A DNA stretch of 64,000 nt from Sycon ciliatum (taxonomy: Eukaryota; Porifera; Calcarea; Leucosolenida; Sycettidae): the NCBI RefSeq assembly GCF_964019385.1, contig NC_088647.1, positions 2,147,985 through 2,211,984 on the forward strand. The letters are read 5' to 3'. The position numbers and the translations under genes are program-made. The notes below the pieces were generated by a model. That model had not been told where the DNA came from. It saw nothing but the letters and a program-made list of their open reading frames with translations, and did no database searches. How positions within the stretch are numbered: position 1 is the stretch's first letter; each line of letters starts with the position of its first letter. Shown one piece after another: positions 34,464 through 46,302 of the stretch.

Positions 34464-36307
34464 TACATGTACAATTGTTCGCAAAGCATTGGGGCCACCT
34501 CCATTATACCCATAGTTGAAGTTTGATTGCACGCTGGTTAATATTTGCGTTATGCTCCTCTCGCGGAAATGGGGAACATTTATCTGCTGCGAGTATTAGA
34601 CAGCTTAAATTGGACAAAAGTCAATTCAGGAATTGTGCAACAGAAGGCTGTAAGTGATCCCAATGAGATTTTTATTCAGATTTTCGATTGTATTAATCGT
34701 ATAACACGAGGAATCCCGTTCACATACAAACTAGTTGCTGGTTGTACTTATTTATGAAACTGACCTCCTCAAGTCCAAGTCTCTTAACTGCGGTTCAATT
34801 TAAAATAGCACTAAATTTTTCGGGCCTGGCCCATCATTAGGATACTTACTAGAGCCAAAGAATGACCAAGAATGGCTGCATGATTATAGGGCTGCATAGC
34901 TGTAGGGCTGCATGCTTCAGACCTGGCACTGCAAAGAGCAGGCCGTGGCCAGACCCCATGCACCAGTCCAGTCTTGTACCAGTGTTAGGGAGCCAGCAGT
35001 GTCATCATCAGCAACAGCAGCCCACGCACGGTTCAATAACGAAATAATTGAATACTTCCTTCTTCTCCAACTGACAACCGCTCTATTCGGGCAGCTGCTA
35101 TTCATAGCAACTGAATAGTATGGTTGTCAGTTGACAAACCTCCTTTTCTCCGAAAATGACAACAAATAATATAGTAAAATTGTTGTGCTTTGTGACCATC
35201 ACCTAGTTTTCAACCAAGACAAATGAACAAAGAAATGAGAAGAATGGGAAGAATGGGAAGGCTGCAATGGTTACATCTTCATTGCATTGGTCACTGTCCC
35301 ATACTTGTAGTCTAGTAGCATCACACATACTTTTTGTTGCATGAGGTTAGCAGCTAAAACCCATCTTACACCATAGTCTCATACAGCAATGCTCATTTCT
35401 TCTTTCTCTGCATCTATCCACGTCTTCATTCCCATCTTTGCACATACACTCCTGAGTACCCATAACCAATTAGAGCAGTTCCCTGCCTGCATTTTGTCTC
35501 AATGCAGAATTGAACCTCTCACATGGTATGTGTACCACAACATCATCCGGTGTATCAAAAGTCAAAACACACTCTCACAAGTGTGTGTACAATGCTGGTC
35601 TATGAATGCATCAGAACAATCACCGGAAGCAAACCTGGCTGATGTCCTCACAGAGTGTGAATAGATCACAGCTTGTAAGCTACAGGTGATGATGTCATCA
35701 TATGCACACATAACTTAGGATACTGCTAAACATGTCAATTTAGTACTTTATTGACAGTGCCAGTGATGTATTTGAGACACTGGAAATTGGCCATGTCCAT
35801 AGTTGACCGGAGAAAGAAGATATTTACAGTCACGTGCACTGCAGCAGCAGCAGGAGTAGCAGCAACAGCAGGAGCAGCGGCAGTAGCAGCAAACTATTGA
35901 ATCCACCAAAAAGTATTCTCGAGCATACCTTGTTGTTAGAATGTAGAAGGCCACCAACCATTGGGAATCCTGGCTTCCTTCAATCCAAGAGATCTACTTT
36001 ATGAAAGGCAAAGAGGAATAAACCAGCTAATGAACAATTAGCAGGTCGAAATGATAAGTCTCTTTCCCATAGCACTTCAACACTAAAACTCAAGACTGTT
36101 GCAGCAGACATACATACTGCACAAACAGACTAAAAAGACTTTTTTTCAGTCTCAATTTCATCATTAGCAACCTTTCAAACTTATACACCTGCATACTCAG
36201 ACAATCTCAGTGCATACATTCTCGATCAAAACAAAAAGTAAAGAGTGGCTCAGAACTGGACAATCTCCACAATTGGGTGTCTTCCTTATAGTACTAAGTA
36301 CTGAATG

Positions 36308-36539
36308 TGTAGTGGTTCTACAAACGCACCAAAGACATCTTGTAACTAGCTTCGTTACTACAAATCACAAGTGTGTGGGAATACAGAGAACGACAGAGAG
36401 ATCAAAGGAAAAGCCAGGCAGGCAAGTACAGCTAAAGTGCGTACGGTACAACTGGCATGTCGCACAGCGCGGCCGGATGAATGCATACATGTTACATAAA
36501 AGGATACAATGACAAACAGTGGGATGTGCATCCACTACA
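36308..36539 (-). repeat. 3' LTR of the Gypsy element
   Basis: Runs from TGTAGTGG to CCACTACA on the plus strand, an 8-bp terminal inversion with canonical TG...CA ends. It looks identical to 39293-39524 over 232 bp. Confidence 0.95.
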
Positions 36540-36552
36540 TCTCCCCTCTGAG
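36540..36552 (-). promoter_or_regulatory. Polypurine tract
   Basis: On the minus strand AGAGGGGAGA lies immediately before the 3' LTR, the expected place for the plus-strand primer of reverse transcription. Confidence 0.8.
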
Positions 36553-36686
36553 ATTAAACAGGCTATAATAGAGAAGATGAGGAGTCCAAAGACTATTCGA
36601 TAATGTAGGTATTGTTTGTAGAGCAAGTTGCAGTGAAAGAGTGATGTGCAGAGACGACGGCAGATACGTCTCGGCACGTTGCTGAA

Positions 36687-39254
36687 TTAGCATGATTCAA
36701 TGAGGCGGTTGACAGGCTGAGGAGCTCTAGCAGAGCGACGGACTGGATCAGCTGCTGTGCCACCGTACTCAACCTCGACTGTCGGCTTCTCTGCTTCTAG
36801 CAGTGGCAGTCGGATCAAGTGACGACGATTGCGGCGAACAGTAGAGTGACCAGACTCAACGAGGTAAGAACGATTGGACACTTGCTCTACTATCTTGCCC
36901 TCCCGTTCGAGATCGGTGATGAATACACGGTCATGAAGCTGTAGAGTCGCGAGAGGCTTAGCTGCATGCCGTTGGTCGTAGTGCAACTTCTGCTGTTCCT
37001 GGGACTGAGTTTCCGATTCCAGAATACTAGGGAGATCAGGCCATTTCGGTTCCAGCTGTTCAGTCGTTGCAGGTAGACCGGTACGGAGCTGGCGGCCATA
37101 CAACAGCTGACATGGGGCATAGCCGTTGCTCAGCGGTGTCGTGCGGTAAGCCAAGAGTGCATCTTGCAGGCTTTCGGCCTTCCGCAGGAGATTCTTGGCG
37201 GTGCGAACTGCACGTTCCGCTTCGCCATTCGACTGAGGATACCGTGGACTGGAAGCGCGATGGGTGATGTCGTTTGCTGTGCAGAACTCAGTAAACGCTT
37301 CGCTGGCAAACTGAGGACCGTTGTCTGTAACCAAGGTGGACGGGAAACCATGCTCGGCACAGATGCGGTGCAGATGCTTGATGACAGCAATCGAGGTTGT
37401 GGCAGTCAGCGGTACGACATCGAGGTAACGCGAGAGATAGTCAACAATGACGAGGTAAGTCGTGCCGTTGAATTCCATCAGATCTGCACCAACCGTGTGC
37501 CACGGCAGTGTTGGGCGTTGGACGGGTTGCAGTGGTTCGGTCGACTGGACGCGGTGTTTGGTGCACACTTCACACATAGCGACCATCGTGTCGATTTGCC
37601 TTGACAAGCCTGGCCACCAAATGGAATGGCGGGCGCGAGACTTGCACTTTGTTGCACCTTGATGTCCCTCGTGGAGCTTCTCGAGCATCTCAGGCTGCAG
37701 AGAGGGTGGCATGACAATGCGGAAGCCATGGTACAGCACACCTTGCTCACAGGACAGTAACTGGCGTTCATGGAAGTATGGGCGCACAGTGTCGTCGACA
37801 TCACGTGGGTTGCACGGCCATCCGTGTTGGACGAAGTGGAGGACTTGCTTGAGCGGCTCATCTTGTGTGGTGGCGTCAGCAATGTCACGGGCTTTACCAT
37901 CCGACACGATCTCGCCGATGTAAGATGCGAGGTTGATGCTGATCTCGTCTTGGAGACTAGGCGTGTCGTCACAGGCGAGCGGAGCGCGAGACAGAGCATC
38001 GGCAACAACTAGCTCTTTGCCAGGGACATACACGGCGGCTGGATTGTACGTGAGCAGGCGCATCAGGAGGCGTTGACATCGCATCGGGACACGGTTCAAA
38101 TCACGCGTATTGATCAGCGGGATGAGTGGTTTGTGATCCGTCTGGACAGTGAGGGACGAGTTGCCGTAAATGTAGCCGTGGAATCGCTCACAAGCCCAGC
38201 CAACAGCCAAGCACTCCTTCTCGATCTGCGCGTACTGTTGCTCAGTAGTGGTGAGGCTGCGTGAGGCAAATGCAATGGGGCGCATTCCGTCGTCATGCTC
38301 CTGCAATAGGACAGCTCCCAAGCCGTAACTGCTGGCATCAGCGCTGATGACCGTGGGCTTGGTTGGGTCGAAGAACGTGAGGCAGGGCGCATTGGTGGCA
38401 AGCTGTTTGAGCTTGTCCAGGGCCTGTTGTTGTGTAGCAGACCACTCCCATGCGGTGTCATGCCCCAGTAGAAGACGCAGTGGAGCGCTGACTTCCGAGA
38501 GATTGGGAATGAAGCGTGACATGAACGCGAACATGCCGAGAATGCGCTTCAGTTCCGTGACGTTCTTGGGCGGCTTCAGATTAGCGACGCTGGACACTCT
38601 CGCTGGGTCAGGGTGGAGACCTTTGGCGGAGAAGATGTGACCAAGGAACTTCACTTCGGCCTGACGCTTGTGACATTTCGTCATGTTCAGCGTGACGTTG
38701 GCTTTCTGCAGGATGTCTAGTACGGCAGCTAGGTTACGGTCGTGTTCTTCTCGCGTACGGCCAGAGACAATGATATCGTCCATGTAGACGAACACGCCGG
38801 GGAGCTGGTCCAGAAGGTTGGTGAGACGCTTCTGGAAAATCTCAGGTGCTGATGTGATGCCGAATGGCAGTCGCTTGAAGTAGAACCTGCCGAACGGCGT
38901 GATGAAGGTGGTCAAACGGGCAGAGTCGGGACTGAGTGGGACTTGCCAGAATCCGTTAGCAGTGTCCAATGTCGTGAACACAGTCGCTCCGGCCAGTGAA
39001 GACAGGGCATCTTCTAACGCTGGCAGCTGAAATGTCTCCCGCTTGACAGACGCATTAAGACGCTTCAGGTCGACACAGATGCGTACCTTGCCGTTAGGTT
39101 TGAGGACGGGCACCATAGGCGAACACCAGTCTGTGGGTTCGTCGACACGCGCAATGATGTCGCCATCTTCCATGCGGTGCAGTTCTTCACGTACTTTCGA
39201 ATACAGGTGATGGGGAACTCTGCGAGCTGTCAGGCAGTGATACGGTGTGGCTAC
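36687..39254 (-). CDS. pol: Gypsy Pol polyprotein fragment: reverse transcriptase-RNase H-integrase
   Basis: An open frame of 828 codons from the first Met (39173), open for a further 27 codons upstream to 39254. From that Met: RT with Asp70 in TTLDTANGFWQ and YMDD at 130-133; RNase H with Asp279 in ISADASSYG, Glu318, Asp346 and Asp392 in ADALSR; integrase zinc finger with His501, His504, Cys534 and Cys537; and a D,D-35-E core with Asp564, Asp617 in VTDNGPQF and Glu653. The integrase C terminus follows with no chromodomain seen. No stop or frameshift interrupts these domains. What is missing is upstream: gag, protease and the N-terminal part of pol. Without gag it would depend on another element for packaging. 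Antisense frames here are shadows. Confidence 0.93.
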   Translation of the reverse strand, partial: VATPYHCLTARRVPHHLYSKVREELHRMEDGDIIARVDEPTDWCSPMVPVLKPNGKVRICVDLKRLNASVKRETFQLPALEDALSSLAGATVFTTLDTANGFWQVPLSPDSARLTTFITPFGRFYFKRLPFGITSAPEIFQKRLTNLLDQLPGVFVYMDDIIVSGRTREEHDRNLAAVLDILQKANVTLNMTKCHKRQAEVKFLGHIFSAKGLHPDPARVSSVANLKPPKNVTELKRILGMFAFMSRFIPNLSEVSAPLRLLLGHDTAWEWSATQQQALDKLKQLATNAPCLTFFDPTKPTVISADASSYGLGAVLLQEHDDGMRPIAFASRSLTTTEQQYAQIEKECLAVGWACERFHGYIYGNSSLTVQTDHKPLIPLINTRDLNRVPMRCQRLLMRLLTYNPAAVYVPGKELVVADALSRAPLACDDTPSLQDEISINLASYIGEIVSDGKARDIADATTQDEPLKQVLHFVQHGWPCNPRDVDDTVRPYFHERQLLSCEQGVLYHGFRIVMPPSLQPEMLEKLHEGHQGATKCKSRARHSIWWPGLSRQIDTMVAMCEVCTKHRVQSTEPLQPVQRPTLPWHTVGADLMEFNGTTYLVIVDYLSRYLDVVPLTATTSIAVIKHLHRICAEHGFPSTLVTDNGPQFASEAFTEFCTANDITHRASSPRYPQSNGEAERAVRTAKNLLRKAESLQDALLAYRTTPLSNGYAPCQLLYGRQLRTGLPATTEQLEPKWPDLPSILESETQSQEQQKLHYDQRHAAKPLATLQLHDRVFITDLEREGKIVEQVSNRSYLVESGHSTVRRNRRHLIRLPLLEAEKPTVEVEYGGTAADPVRRSARAPQPVNRLIESC

Positions 39255-39292
39255 TTATGTAGGCGTGGGTTCGAATCCCACTTCTGACACCA
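39251..39292 (+). other. tRNA-Leu 3' part serving as an over-long primer-binding site
   Basis: Directly abutting the 5' LTR, the plus strand reads as the 3' part of a tRNA: a variable-arm-like hairpin CTAC-TTAT-GTAG (39251-39262), T stem GTGGG and CCCAC around loop TTCGAAT (39265-39281), acceptor strand TTCTGAC, a discriminator A and CCA (39290-39292). It matches metazoan tRNA-Leu 3' ends as I know them (GCGTGGGTTCGAATCCCAC then TTCTGACA). A normal primer-binding site is the last 18 nt (39275-39292). Here the match runs on past the m1A58 position (39274) through the T arm and probably the variable arm. The primer is thus tRNA-Leu, and the extra sequence is a copied piece of it. Confidence 0.82.
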
Positions 39293-39524
39293 TGTAGTGG
39301 TTCTACAAACGCACCAAAGACATCTTGTAACTAGCTTCGTTACTACAAATCACAAGTGTGTGGGAATACAGAGAACGACAGAGAGATCAAAGGAAAAGCC
39401 AGGCAGGCAAGTACAGCTAAAGTGCGTACGGTACAACTGGCATGTCGCACAGCGCGGCCGGATGAATGCATACATGTTACATAAAAGGATACAATGACAA
39501 ACAGTGGGATGTGCATCCACTACA
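39293..39524 (-). repeat. 5' LTR of the Gypsy element
   Basis: Looks identical to the 3' LTR over 232 bp. It starts the element on the minus strand and would hold its promoter. No TATA box was assigned with confidence. Confidence 0.95.
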
Positions 39525-41066
39525 GAATGAAGTTGGAGACAAATGCTGAAGTACACAGTATCAATAGCTTGAAAAGGCTATCTGCACACTTGGATATTAC
39601 AACCAGGACAAAGTTATCAATTGAACCAAACTCCAATTCCCTCTGTATTCTGCGAGAGACTGTTTTTTCTCCTCTCCTGTACTGTTACAATGTGTTGAGT
39701 GGCTATCAAAAGACTATCCCATTGCAATCTGTCTTGGTCAACATTGCGGCGATCGGCTTTGAAGACAAAAAAATCTCGCTGAATAATGACCTCTGCTTAC
39801 TCACCGTAATTACTGCATAAGCTAAGTAGTTGTAGTCATGGCTTTCTCCAATACAACACATCTGCAATACGAAAACAGTCAAAAGAAATAGTAAATGACT
39901 GTACTTGGAACACCCAGTAATTCAAACCCGATGACACAGATCTTTTCCAATTACATTGAAGCTCAATAGGCCCTTTGTTGCTTCAGACATGCTTACTACA
40001 TAGACAGGTGTTCAAGCAAGACTATTTCTGTCGCAATATCATCATTAGCAACAGGCAAGGTTAGACACCTCAATGTATATTGACACCTCCTTCTCCACCT
40101 ACGTGTCTCTACGCAAACGTTCCAAATGAGGAAACAAAATGAAATTTTGTTCATAACTGTGTAGTGCTGGGATTAGTGCTATCATAGTGGTCAGTGTTAT
40201 GTTGTAGAGTATAGGCTATAACATTAACGCCATCATACTATAGTGTAGAGTTTGGCACATTACGTATTGTGTTATAAGCCGAGTGTCGCATCATGCAGAA
40301 TTAGAATAAAGATCTTCTGCAACCAGACAGCAGTTGCACTGGCAAGCGTGGGCTACGGTACTACAACTGGACATTGAAACTTGTAATGATTGTCAGCTAA
40401 GGCCCTAAGATATACCGAGTCACTTTGTCAAAAACTAAATTCCAATGAATTCAGTTGTAAACACAGGAAAGCCTTTGCGGTGGAGCACAAAAGCCTGCCG
40501 ATCAGTGACAGCAAACATGGCTACAGTTTTGCAGAAGTTATGCATCTGACCGACATCATTATTATATTCAGCATAGCTGCCAATATTCCCTGACTTGTAA
40601 TACATCTACGAACTTTTCTCAATACATGCGTCAGAACAGATAGCCATATCATCACAGGACATCACAACACATGGCTATCCTGAATACCTATAGCCACCTC
40701 TATTCATCATATGCATGCAAGACCCGACCGCCGTGACTGATCTTCAACTATACAAGACAGTGGTGCACTTGCCTTGAATTATCTTTTGAATGGTCTCGTG
40801 GTACTGATGCTGGAGACATGTTCAATTGTACCTGTGCAGAAAATATTGGAAAAATTGACAAAGCAGAGGCACACCTTCAAAAATCATATTCTTCATCCAC
40901 CTTTTTTGGGTGAGTTTTGGCAGAATGCTGCTCCTTGTTCATGGCCCAGGCCAGCAATCATACCACGGACAAGTGTAAAAATTACAACTCCCAGATGTCC
41001 TGGTTTCCTGGCCATGCTAAAACACACACTCTGCGCAGACTACAAACCCACATGCAACACCACATA

Positions 41067-41516
41067 CCGTATTATCTCTATTACAAGCGCAATCTCTTGT
41101 AGAAGCCCAGTCACTAGTCTCTATTACAAGCGCACTCCAATAGGGCTTCGAAGATATACGAGCGCAGTCCCCAATATAAGCGCAGGGGTTATACTGGAGA
41201 ATTGTATGGATCATGTCCATGCATGTTTGACGTCACACACTACTAGTATCACATAAACACATTCTGACTGCTGTGGCAAAAGTCTGTGATCCCCAAGATC
41301 TATAAAGTTCAGACTCACTCAGTGTACCAGGAAGCACAAAACTGCAGTCCCGGTAGTACCTGCTGGGAAACTTTGTGCTGATATAATGAAAAATAAGCAA
41401 TGTGCATGTACCAGGGGGTTAAAAAATTATAAGCCCAGTCTCTTGTAGAAGCCCAGGGTCCGGACTGGTTGAAAAAATGAAAGCGCTGGGCATCTAATGG
41501 AGATAATACGGTACGG
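41067..41516. mobile_element. TA-inserted MITE with CCGTATTATCTC ends, copy 1
   Basis: The left end CCGTATTATCTC and the right end GAGATAATACGG are inverted, placed in the TA of the unit sequence CACATAGATCAAC. Subterminal repeats such as AAGCGCA, TAGAAGCCCAG and AGCGCTGGGC recur inside. There is no transposase. A diverged relative lies at 62056-62506. Confidence 0.7.
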
Positions 41517-43972
41517 TAGATCAACAGAGAGTAGAGAACTGACCAAAACGTGTTTTATTGTTTTTCGTCCCGTGTTTCTACCAGTACCCCTCCCCCTTAA
41601 TTATTCGTAATTGGTAGTATTTTGAAGGAGCAAGGAGCAAAACCTCATTTGTCTACTACTGAAGTACACACAATAGCATACATAATGAAAATCGCCCAAA
41701 ATTCGTGTCATTAAATTTTGGCCGTTTCTTAGAACCAGCGAGTTTGCAATTTCAAAAGTTCGCGAAGTATTGGGGCCACCTGCCTTATACCCACGGTTGA
41801 AGTTTGATTTCACACTGGTTAATATTCGCGTTCTCACGGAAATAGGGAACATTAATCTGCTGTGAATAATAGACAGCTTACAGTAGACAATGGTCACATC
41901 AAGAATTGTGCAATAGAAGGCAGTAAGAGATCCCGATCAGAATTTTCAGATTTCTTATTCATATATGGGGAGGAATCCCGTTGACATTAAAACAAGTAAC
42001 TGGTTGTACTTATTTGTGAAACTTCACTTCCTAACTCAAAAACTGTCTCTTTACTGCGGTTCAAATTTTATATTACAATAAATTTTTCGGTCCTGGCCCA
42101 TCATTAGGGTACTTACTAGAACCAAAAAATGAGCAAAGAATGACCAAGAATGGCAGCATGGCTATGGGGCTGCATTGCTATAAGGCTGCATGCTTCAGAC
42201 CTGGCACTGCAAAGAGCAGGCCGTGGCCAGAACCCATGCACCAGTCCAGTCTTGTACCAGTGTTAGGGACACAGCAGTATCATCATCAGCAACAGCAGCA
42301 CACGCACCGTTCAACAAGCAAATAATTGAACTCTTCCTTCTATAAGGAAATGAGGCTTGTCAACTGACAACTGCTCTATTCGGGAAGCCGCCATCCATTG
42401 CAACTGAATAGAGTGGTTGTCAGTTTACAAACCTCCCTTTTTCCGACTATGAAAATGATATGAAAATAATTTTGAAAGAGATCGTGTTGGTACCGCAAGC
42501 AATGTTCCTCTTTTACACAGCAATGCTCATTTCTTCTTGCTCTGCATCTTTCCACATCTCCATTCCATTCAGACATTGTGTATCTTTGCACATACACTCC
42601 AGTGTACCCATCATCAATCAGAGCGGTTCCGTGCCCGCATTTCGTCTCAATGCAGAATTAAACCTCTGACATTGTATGTGTACCACAACATCATCCAGTG
42701 TATCAAAAGTCAAAACACACTCTCACAAGTGTGTGTACAATGCTGGTCTATGAATGCATCAGATCAATCACCGGAAACAAACCTGGCTGATGTCCTCACA
42801 GAGTATGAAGATATCATAGCTTGTAATCTACAGGTGATGATGTCATCATATGCACACATTACTTGGGATACTAGACCGGCTCGCGTCGTACACTTAAACA
42901 AATCCGCTAGTTCCCTTCAATGACATCAATGACATCAACTGCATAACCCATAAACTTTCCCCAGGTCAAGCTGATGTTTGTAAAACTATGTTACTCACCT
43001 CATTTCGCCTAGATCAACACCACACCAGTCACATTTTACAAACCATTCCCTTACCACCCGGCTGCTATTGTTCCCATACTGAACCCTGTCAAAATGGCTA
43101 TCTTGAACAGACTCCTGTCCAGATCTGGCATGGAATGTGGGAAAACGTTACACGGTGGGTAATACTGAACTCAAAATTTGCTCTCATCAGCCAGCAAACG
43201 GAGAACCAATGTACTGCGTCAATAGTGCTTACAATATTATTCCCTCTCGGAAATGACCACCACTAGAAGTTGAAATAACTCCGCAGGAAAGACATCTGCC
43301 AGATGCAAACACAAAGTACAGTGAAAAGTACATCAACTTGACATGGTGTGATTTCCGTAGTACAAGTCATACTAGACCGTATTTGTCGGAGAATAGTGCG
43401 CACTTTAGATGCACTATTTAAGCCACCAAACCACAGGTTTCAAAGCGAATACGAAAATGCATTCACTTAAATAGAAGTAGTGTTATTCATCAAACTATTG
43501 CGGTAATGCCTTTATACTTCAAGCAAAGTACAGCTCATCTTTTCTAACAACATGTCATTATTTAAGCTCAATATGCCAAGTGTTGCTTCAGATAAGCCTA
43601 CTGCATGGTAAGACTAAAGACTATTTCAGGTACAATATCATCATAAGCAACCGTTATAAACGTATACACCTCCATATTCATTACTCACTCTTCTTTCAAT
43701 GCATACATTCTCAATGATCAAAACAAAAAGTAAGTAGCTCAGAACTGGACAATTCACATCTCAATGGCTGCTAACTAAGGCCATCGGATTTACTGAATCG
43801 CCTAGTCAACAACTAAATGGAATGCAAAACATCCGGTTCTGAACACAGAGAAAAGCTTTTGCGGAAGGACACAAAGCTTGTTGATCAGTGACAGCCAATA
43901 TGGCTACAGTTTTGCAGAATTTACGCATCTGACCAAAAATAGAATTGATGATCTTTTCGTCGTTTTTGCATA

Positions 43973-44286
43973 CCGTAGTGACGCACATAAGGCCCATGCG
44001 CTTATGAGTGAGTTTTTCCGTTATTTTTTAAATTTTGCGGATTGTTTTGTCTCACACATAGGCGCATGTACCCGAGTTGCTAGTGTACCGGTACCTTGCA
44101 TACGTATGCACATAGTGCAGTACTGCAATGCACATTGAACTATGTGAACATGGTGTTTTTGTGGTGTCTGTGTGTCGCGGGATATACTGCATTTAGGTTC
44201 ACTTCTAAGCCCATGTGCATTTTTGTGAGGGTACGCTTATGCCCGTGAATAGGCACATGTGCTTATAATTATGAGCGTCACTATGG
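43973..44286. mobile_element. TA-flanked 0.3-kb MITE, copy 3
   Basis: Same family and insertion site as 19255-19567; left end CCGTAGTGACGCACATAAG, right end CGTCACTATGG, TA flanks. Confidence 0.8.
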
Positions 44287-44752
44287 TAGCCACCAATCTT
44301 CCCTAATTTTGTCCTACATTCTGTCTACAACCTTTTCCGTATACATGCGTCAGAACAGATAGCCATATCATCATGGGACAGCACAACACAGGGCTACCAT
44401 GAATACCTATAGCCACCTCTATTCATCATATGCATGCAAGACCCGACAGCACTGATCTTCAAATAACTAAGACAGTGATGCACTTGCCTTGAAATATCTT
44501 CTGAATGGTCTCGTTTTACTGATGCTGGAGACATGTTGAATTGTACCTGTGCAGAAATTAGTGAGAGGCGAAAAAGTAGAGACCAAGTTCTCAAAAATTA
44601 TTATCCATTATGCACCTTTTTTGGGTGCATTTTGGCAGAATGCTGCTACTTGTTCATGACCCAGGCCAGCAAGCATACTACGGACAAGTGTAAAAATTAC
44701 AACTCCCAGATGTCCTGGTTTCCTGGCCACGCTCAGTCCCAGCCAAAACACA

Positions 44753-44965
44753 CCAGGCCCGTCAGAGGTGGAGTGGCGATGGAAAGGGGGTCCGGGAAAA
44801 AAATTGAAAGCAATTGCAAGCATTTCCGGGCATTTGGTGCCATTTCAAACTACAATGAAAGACTTTTTGATTCTGCAACAAACCAAGAGGACGCTACGAT
44901 TGGTGACAAGGGTTCTTCATTTTCCTCCCCCGGAAAAATTTCAAAAATTGAAGCTCAGGCCGCCC
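44753..44965. repeat. GC-rich insertion shared by units 7 and 9, copy 2
   Basis: Starts AGGCCCGTCAGAGGTGG and ends at GCTCAGGCCGCCCC, as in 33435-33700, but the middle differs (CCTCCCCCGGAAAAATTTC). Confidence 0.5.
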
Positions 44966-46302
44966 CACTTCGTGTTTTCCTTCGATTTAATCACGTGTTT
45001 CTACCAGTATTTTCACCATTATTATTTGTAAATGGTAGTATTTTGAAGGAGCAAAACCTCATTGTCTAGTAGACATGTGGCATACATTATGTAAATTGCC
45101 CAAAATCCGCCTCACTAAATGTTCGCTATTTTGAGAACCAGTGAGTTTGCAATTACAAACATTCGCGAAGTATTGGGTCCACCTCCATTATACCCACGGT
45201 TGAAGTTTGATTTCACGCTGGTTAATATTCGCGTTATGCTCTCCTCACGGAAATAGGGAACATTAATCTGCTGAGAATATTAGACAGCTTACAGTAGACA
45301 ATAGTCACTTCAGGAATTGTGCAACAGAAGGCTGCAAGAGATCCCAATCAGATTTTTTATTCATTTTTTATTCAGATTTCAGATTTCTTATTCATATAAC
45401 GGGAGGAATCCCGTTGCCATAAAACAAGTTGCTGGTTGTACTTATTAAATTTTGTGAAACTTCACTCTTTCCAAAACTGTCTCTTTACTGCGGTTCAAAT
45501 TTTATATTACAACAAATGTTTCGGTCCTGGCCCATCATTAGGGTACTTACTAGAATCAAAAAATGACCAAAAATGGTTGCATGGCTATAGGGCTACATGG
45601 CTGTGCTGCATGTTTCAGACCTGGCACTGCAAAGAGCAGGCCGTGGCCAGACCCCATGCACCAGTCCAGTCTTGTACCAGTGTTAAGGGACACAGCAGTA
45701 TCATCATCAGCAACAGCAGCACACGCAACGTTCAATAAGCAAATAAATTGAACTCTTCCTTCTACTTCAGTATTATGGAAATGAGGCTCATCAACTGACA
45801 GCTGCTCTATTCGGGAAGCCGCTATTCATAGCAACTGAATAGAGTGGTTATCAGTTGATGAACCTCCCTTTTTCCGACTTTGAAAATGATATGAAAATAT
45901 GATTGCTCAAGTAGGGTTATCGCCAAGCAAGGTTCCTCTTTTACACATCAACGCTCCTTTCTTCTTTCTTTGCATCTTTCCACATCTTTCCACATCTCCA
46001 TTCTATTCAGCCATTGTCTATCTTTGCACATACACTCCAGAGTACCCATAACCAATCAGAGCGGTTCCCTGCCCGCATTTTGTCTCAATGCAGAATTGAA
46101 CCTCTCACATGGTATGTGTACCACAACATCATCCGGTGTATCAAAAGTCAAAACACACTCTCACAAGTGTGTGTACAATGCGTCAGAACAATCACCAGAA
46201 GCAAACCTTGCTGTTGTCCTCACAGAGTGTGAATAGATCATAGCTTGTAAGCTATTGGTAATGATGTCATCATGTGCACACACAGAACAACGAATACAAG
46301 TT

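Larger units (their letters stand above)
32362..36223 (+). repeat. Macrosatellite unit 7
   Basis: Subtype C copy carrying the TAGTGACGC MITE, a 70-bp insertion (about 33046-33115), a GC-rich insertion (33435-33700) and the second Tigger-type MITE. From about 35730 it switches to a diverged form of the GCA-tract module (GCAGCAGCAGCAGGAGTAGC at about 35842). Confidence 0.85.
36308..39524 (-). mobile_element. Ty3/Gypsy LTR retrotransposon with gag and protease missing
   Basis: A 3.2-kb minus-strand element with two 232-bp LTRs that look identical throughout, a 5-bp target duplication GAATG (36303-36307 and 39525-39529), a primer-binding site next to the 5' LTR (right side) and a polypurine tract next to the 3' LTR (left side). 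The domain order RT-RNase H-integrase defines Ty3/Gypsy. The interior begins almost directly with the RT. About 35-40 nt after the 5' LTR the pol frame is already at the conserved PYHCLTARRVP segment, so gag, protease and the start of pol are gone. Identical LTRs and a perfect duplication show recent insertion. Confidence 0.93.
36224..43715 (+). repeat. Macrosatellite unit 8, diverged
   Basis: Diverged copy. After the CAGAACTGGACAATCT block it enters sequence not seen in other units (36250-36307 and 39525-40390), interrupted by the Gypsy element. It rejoins the consensus near 40400 (subtype D, AGCATAGCTGCCAAT). In 39525-40390 I see no gene, only short open frames. Confidence 0.7.

Noticed and set aside
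37164..38008. Several frames of 100-176 codons on both strands inside the Gypsy element
   Set aside because: They are shadows of the pol frame.
39225..39292. A tRNA-Leu gene next to the LTR, with GTCAGG pairing to the acceptor strand
   Set aside because: Only the T arm, acceptor 3' strand, CCA and perhaps the variable arm are present; there is no anticodon arm. The GTCAGG lies in conserved pol coding sequence, and encoded CCA abutting the LTR marks a primer-binding copy.
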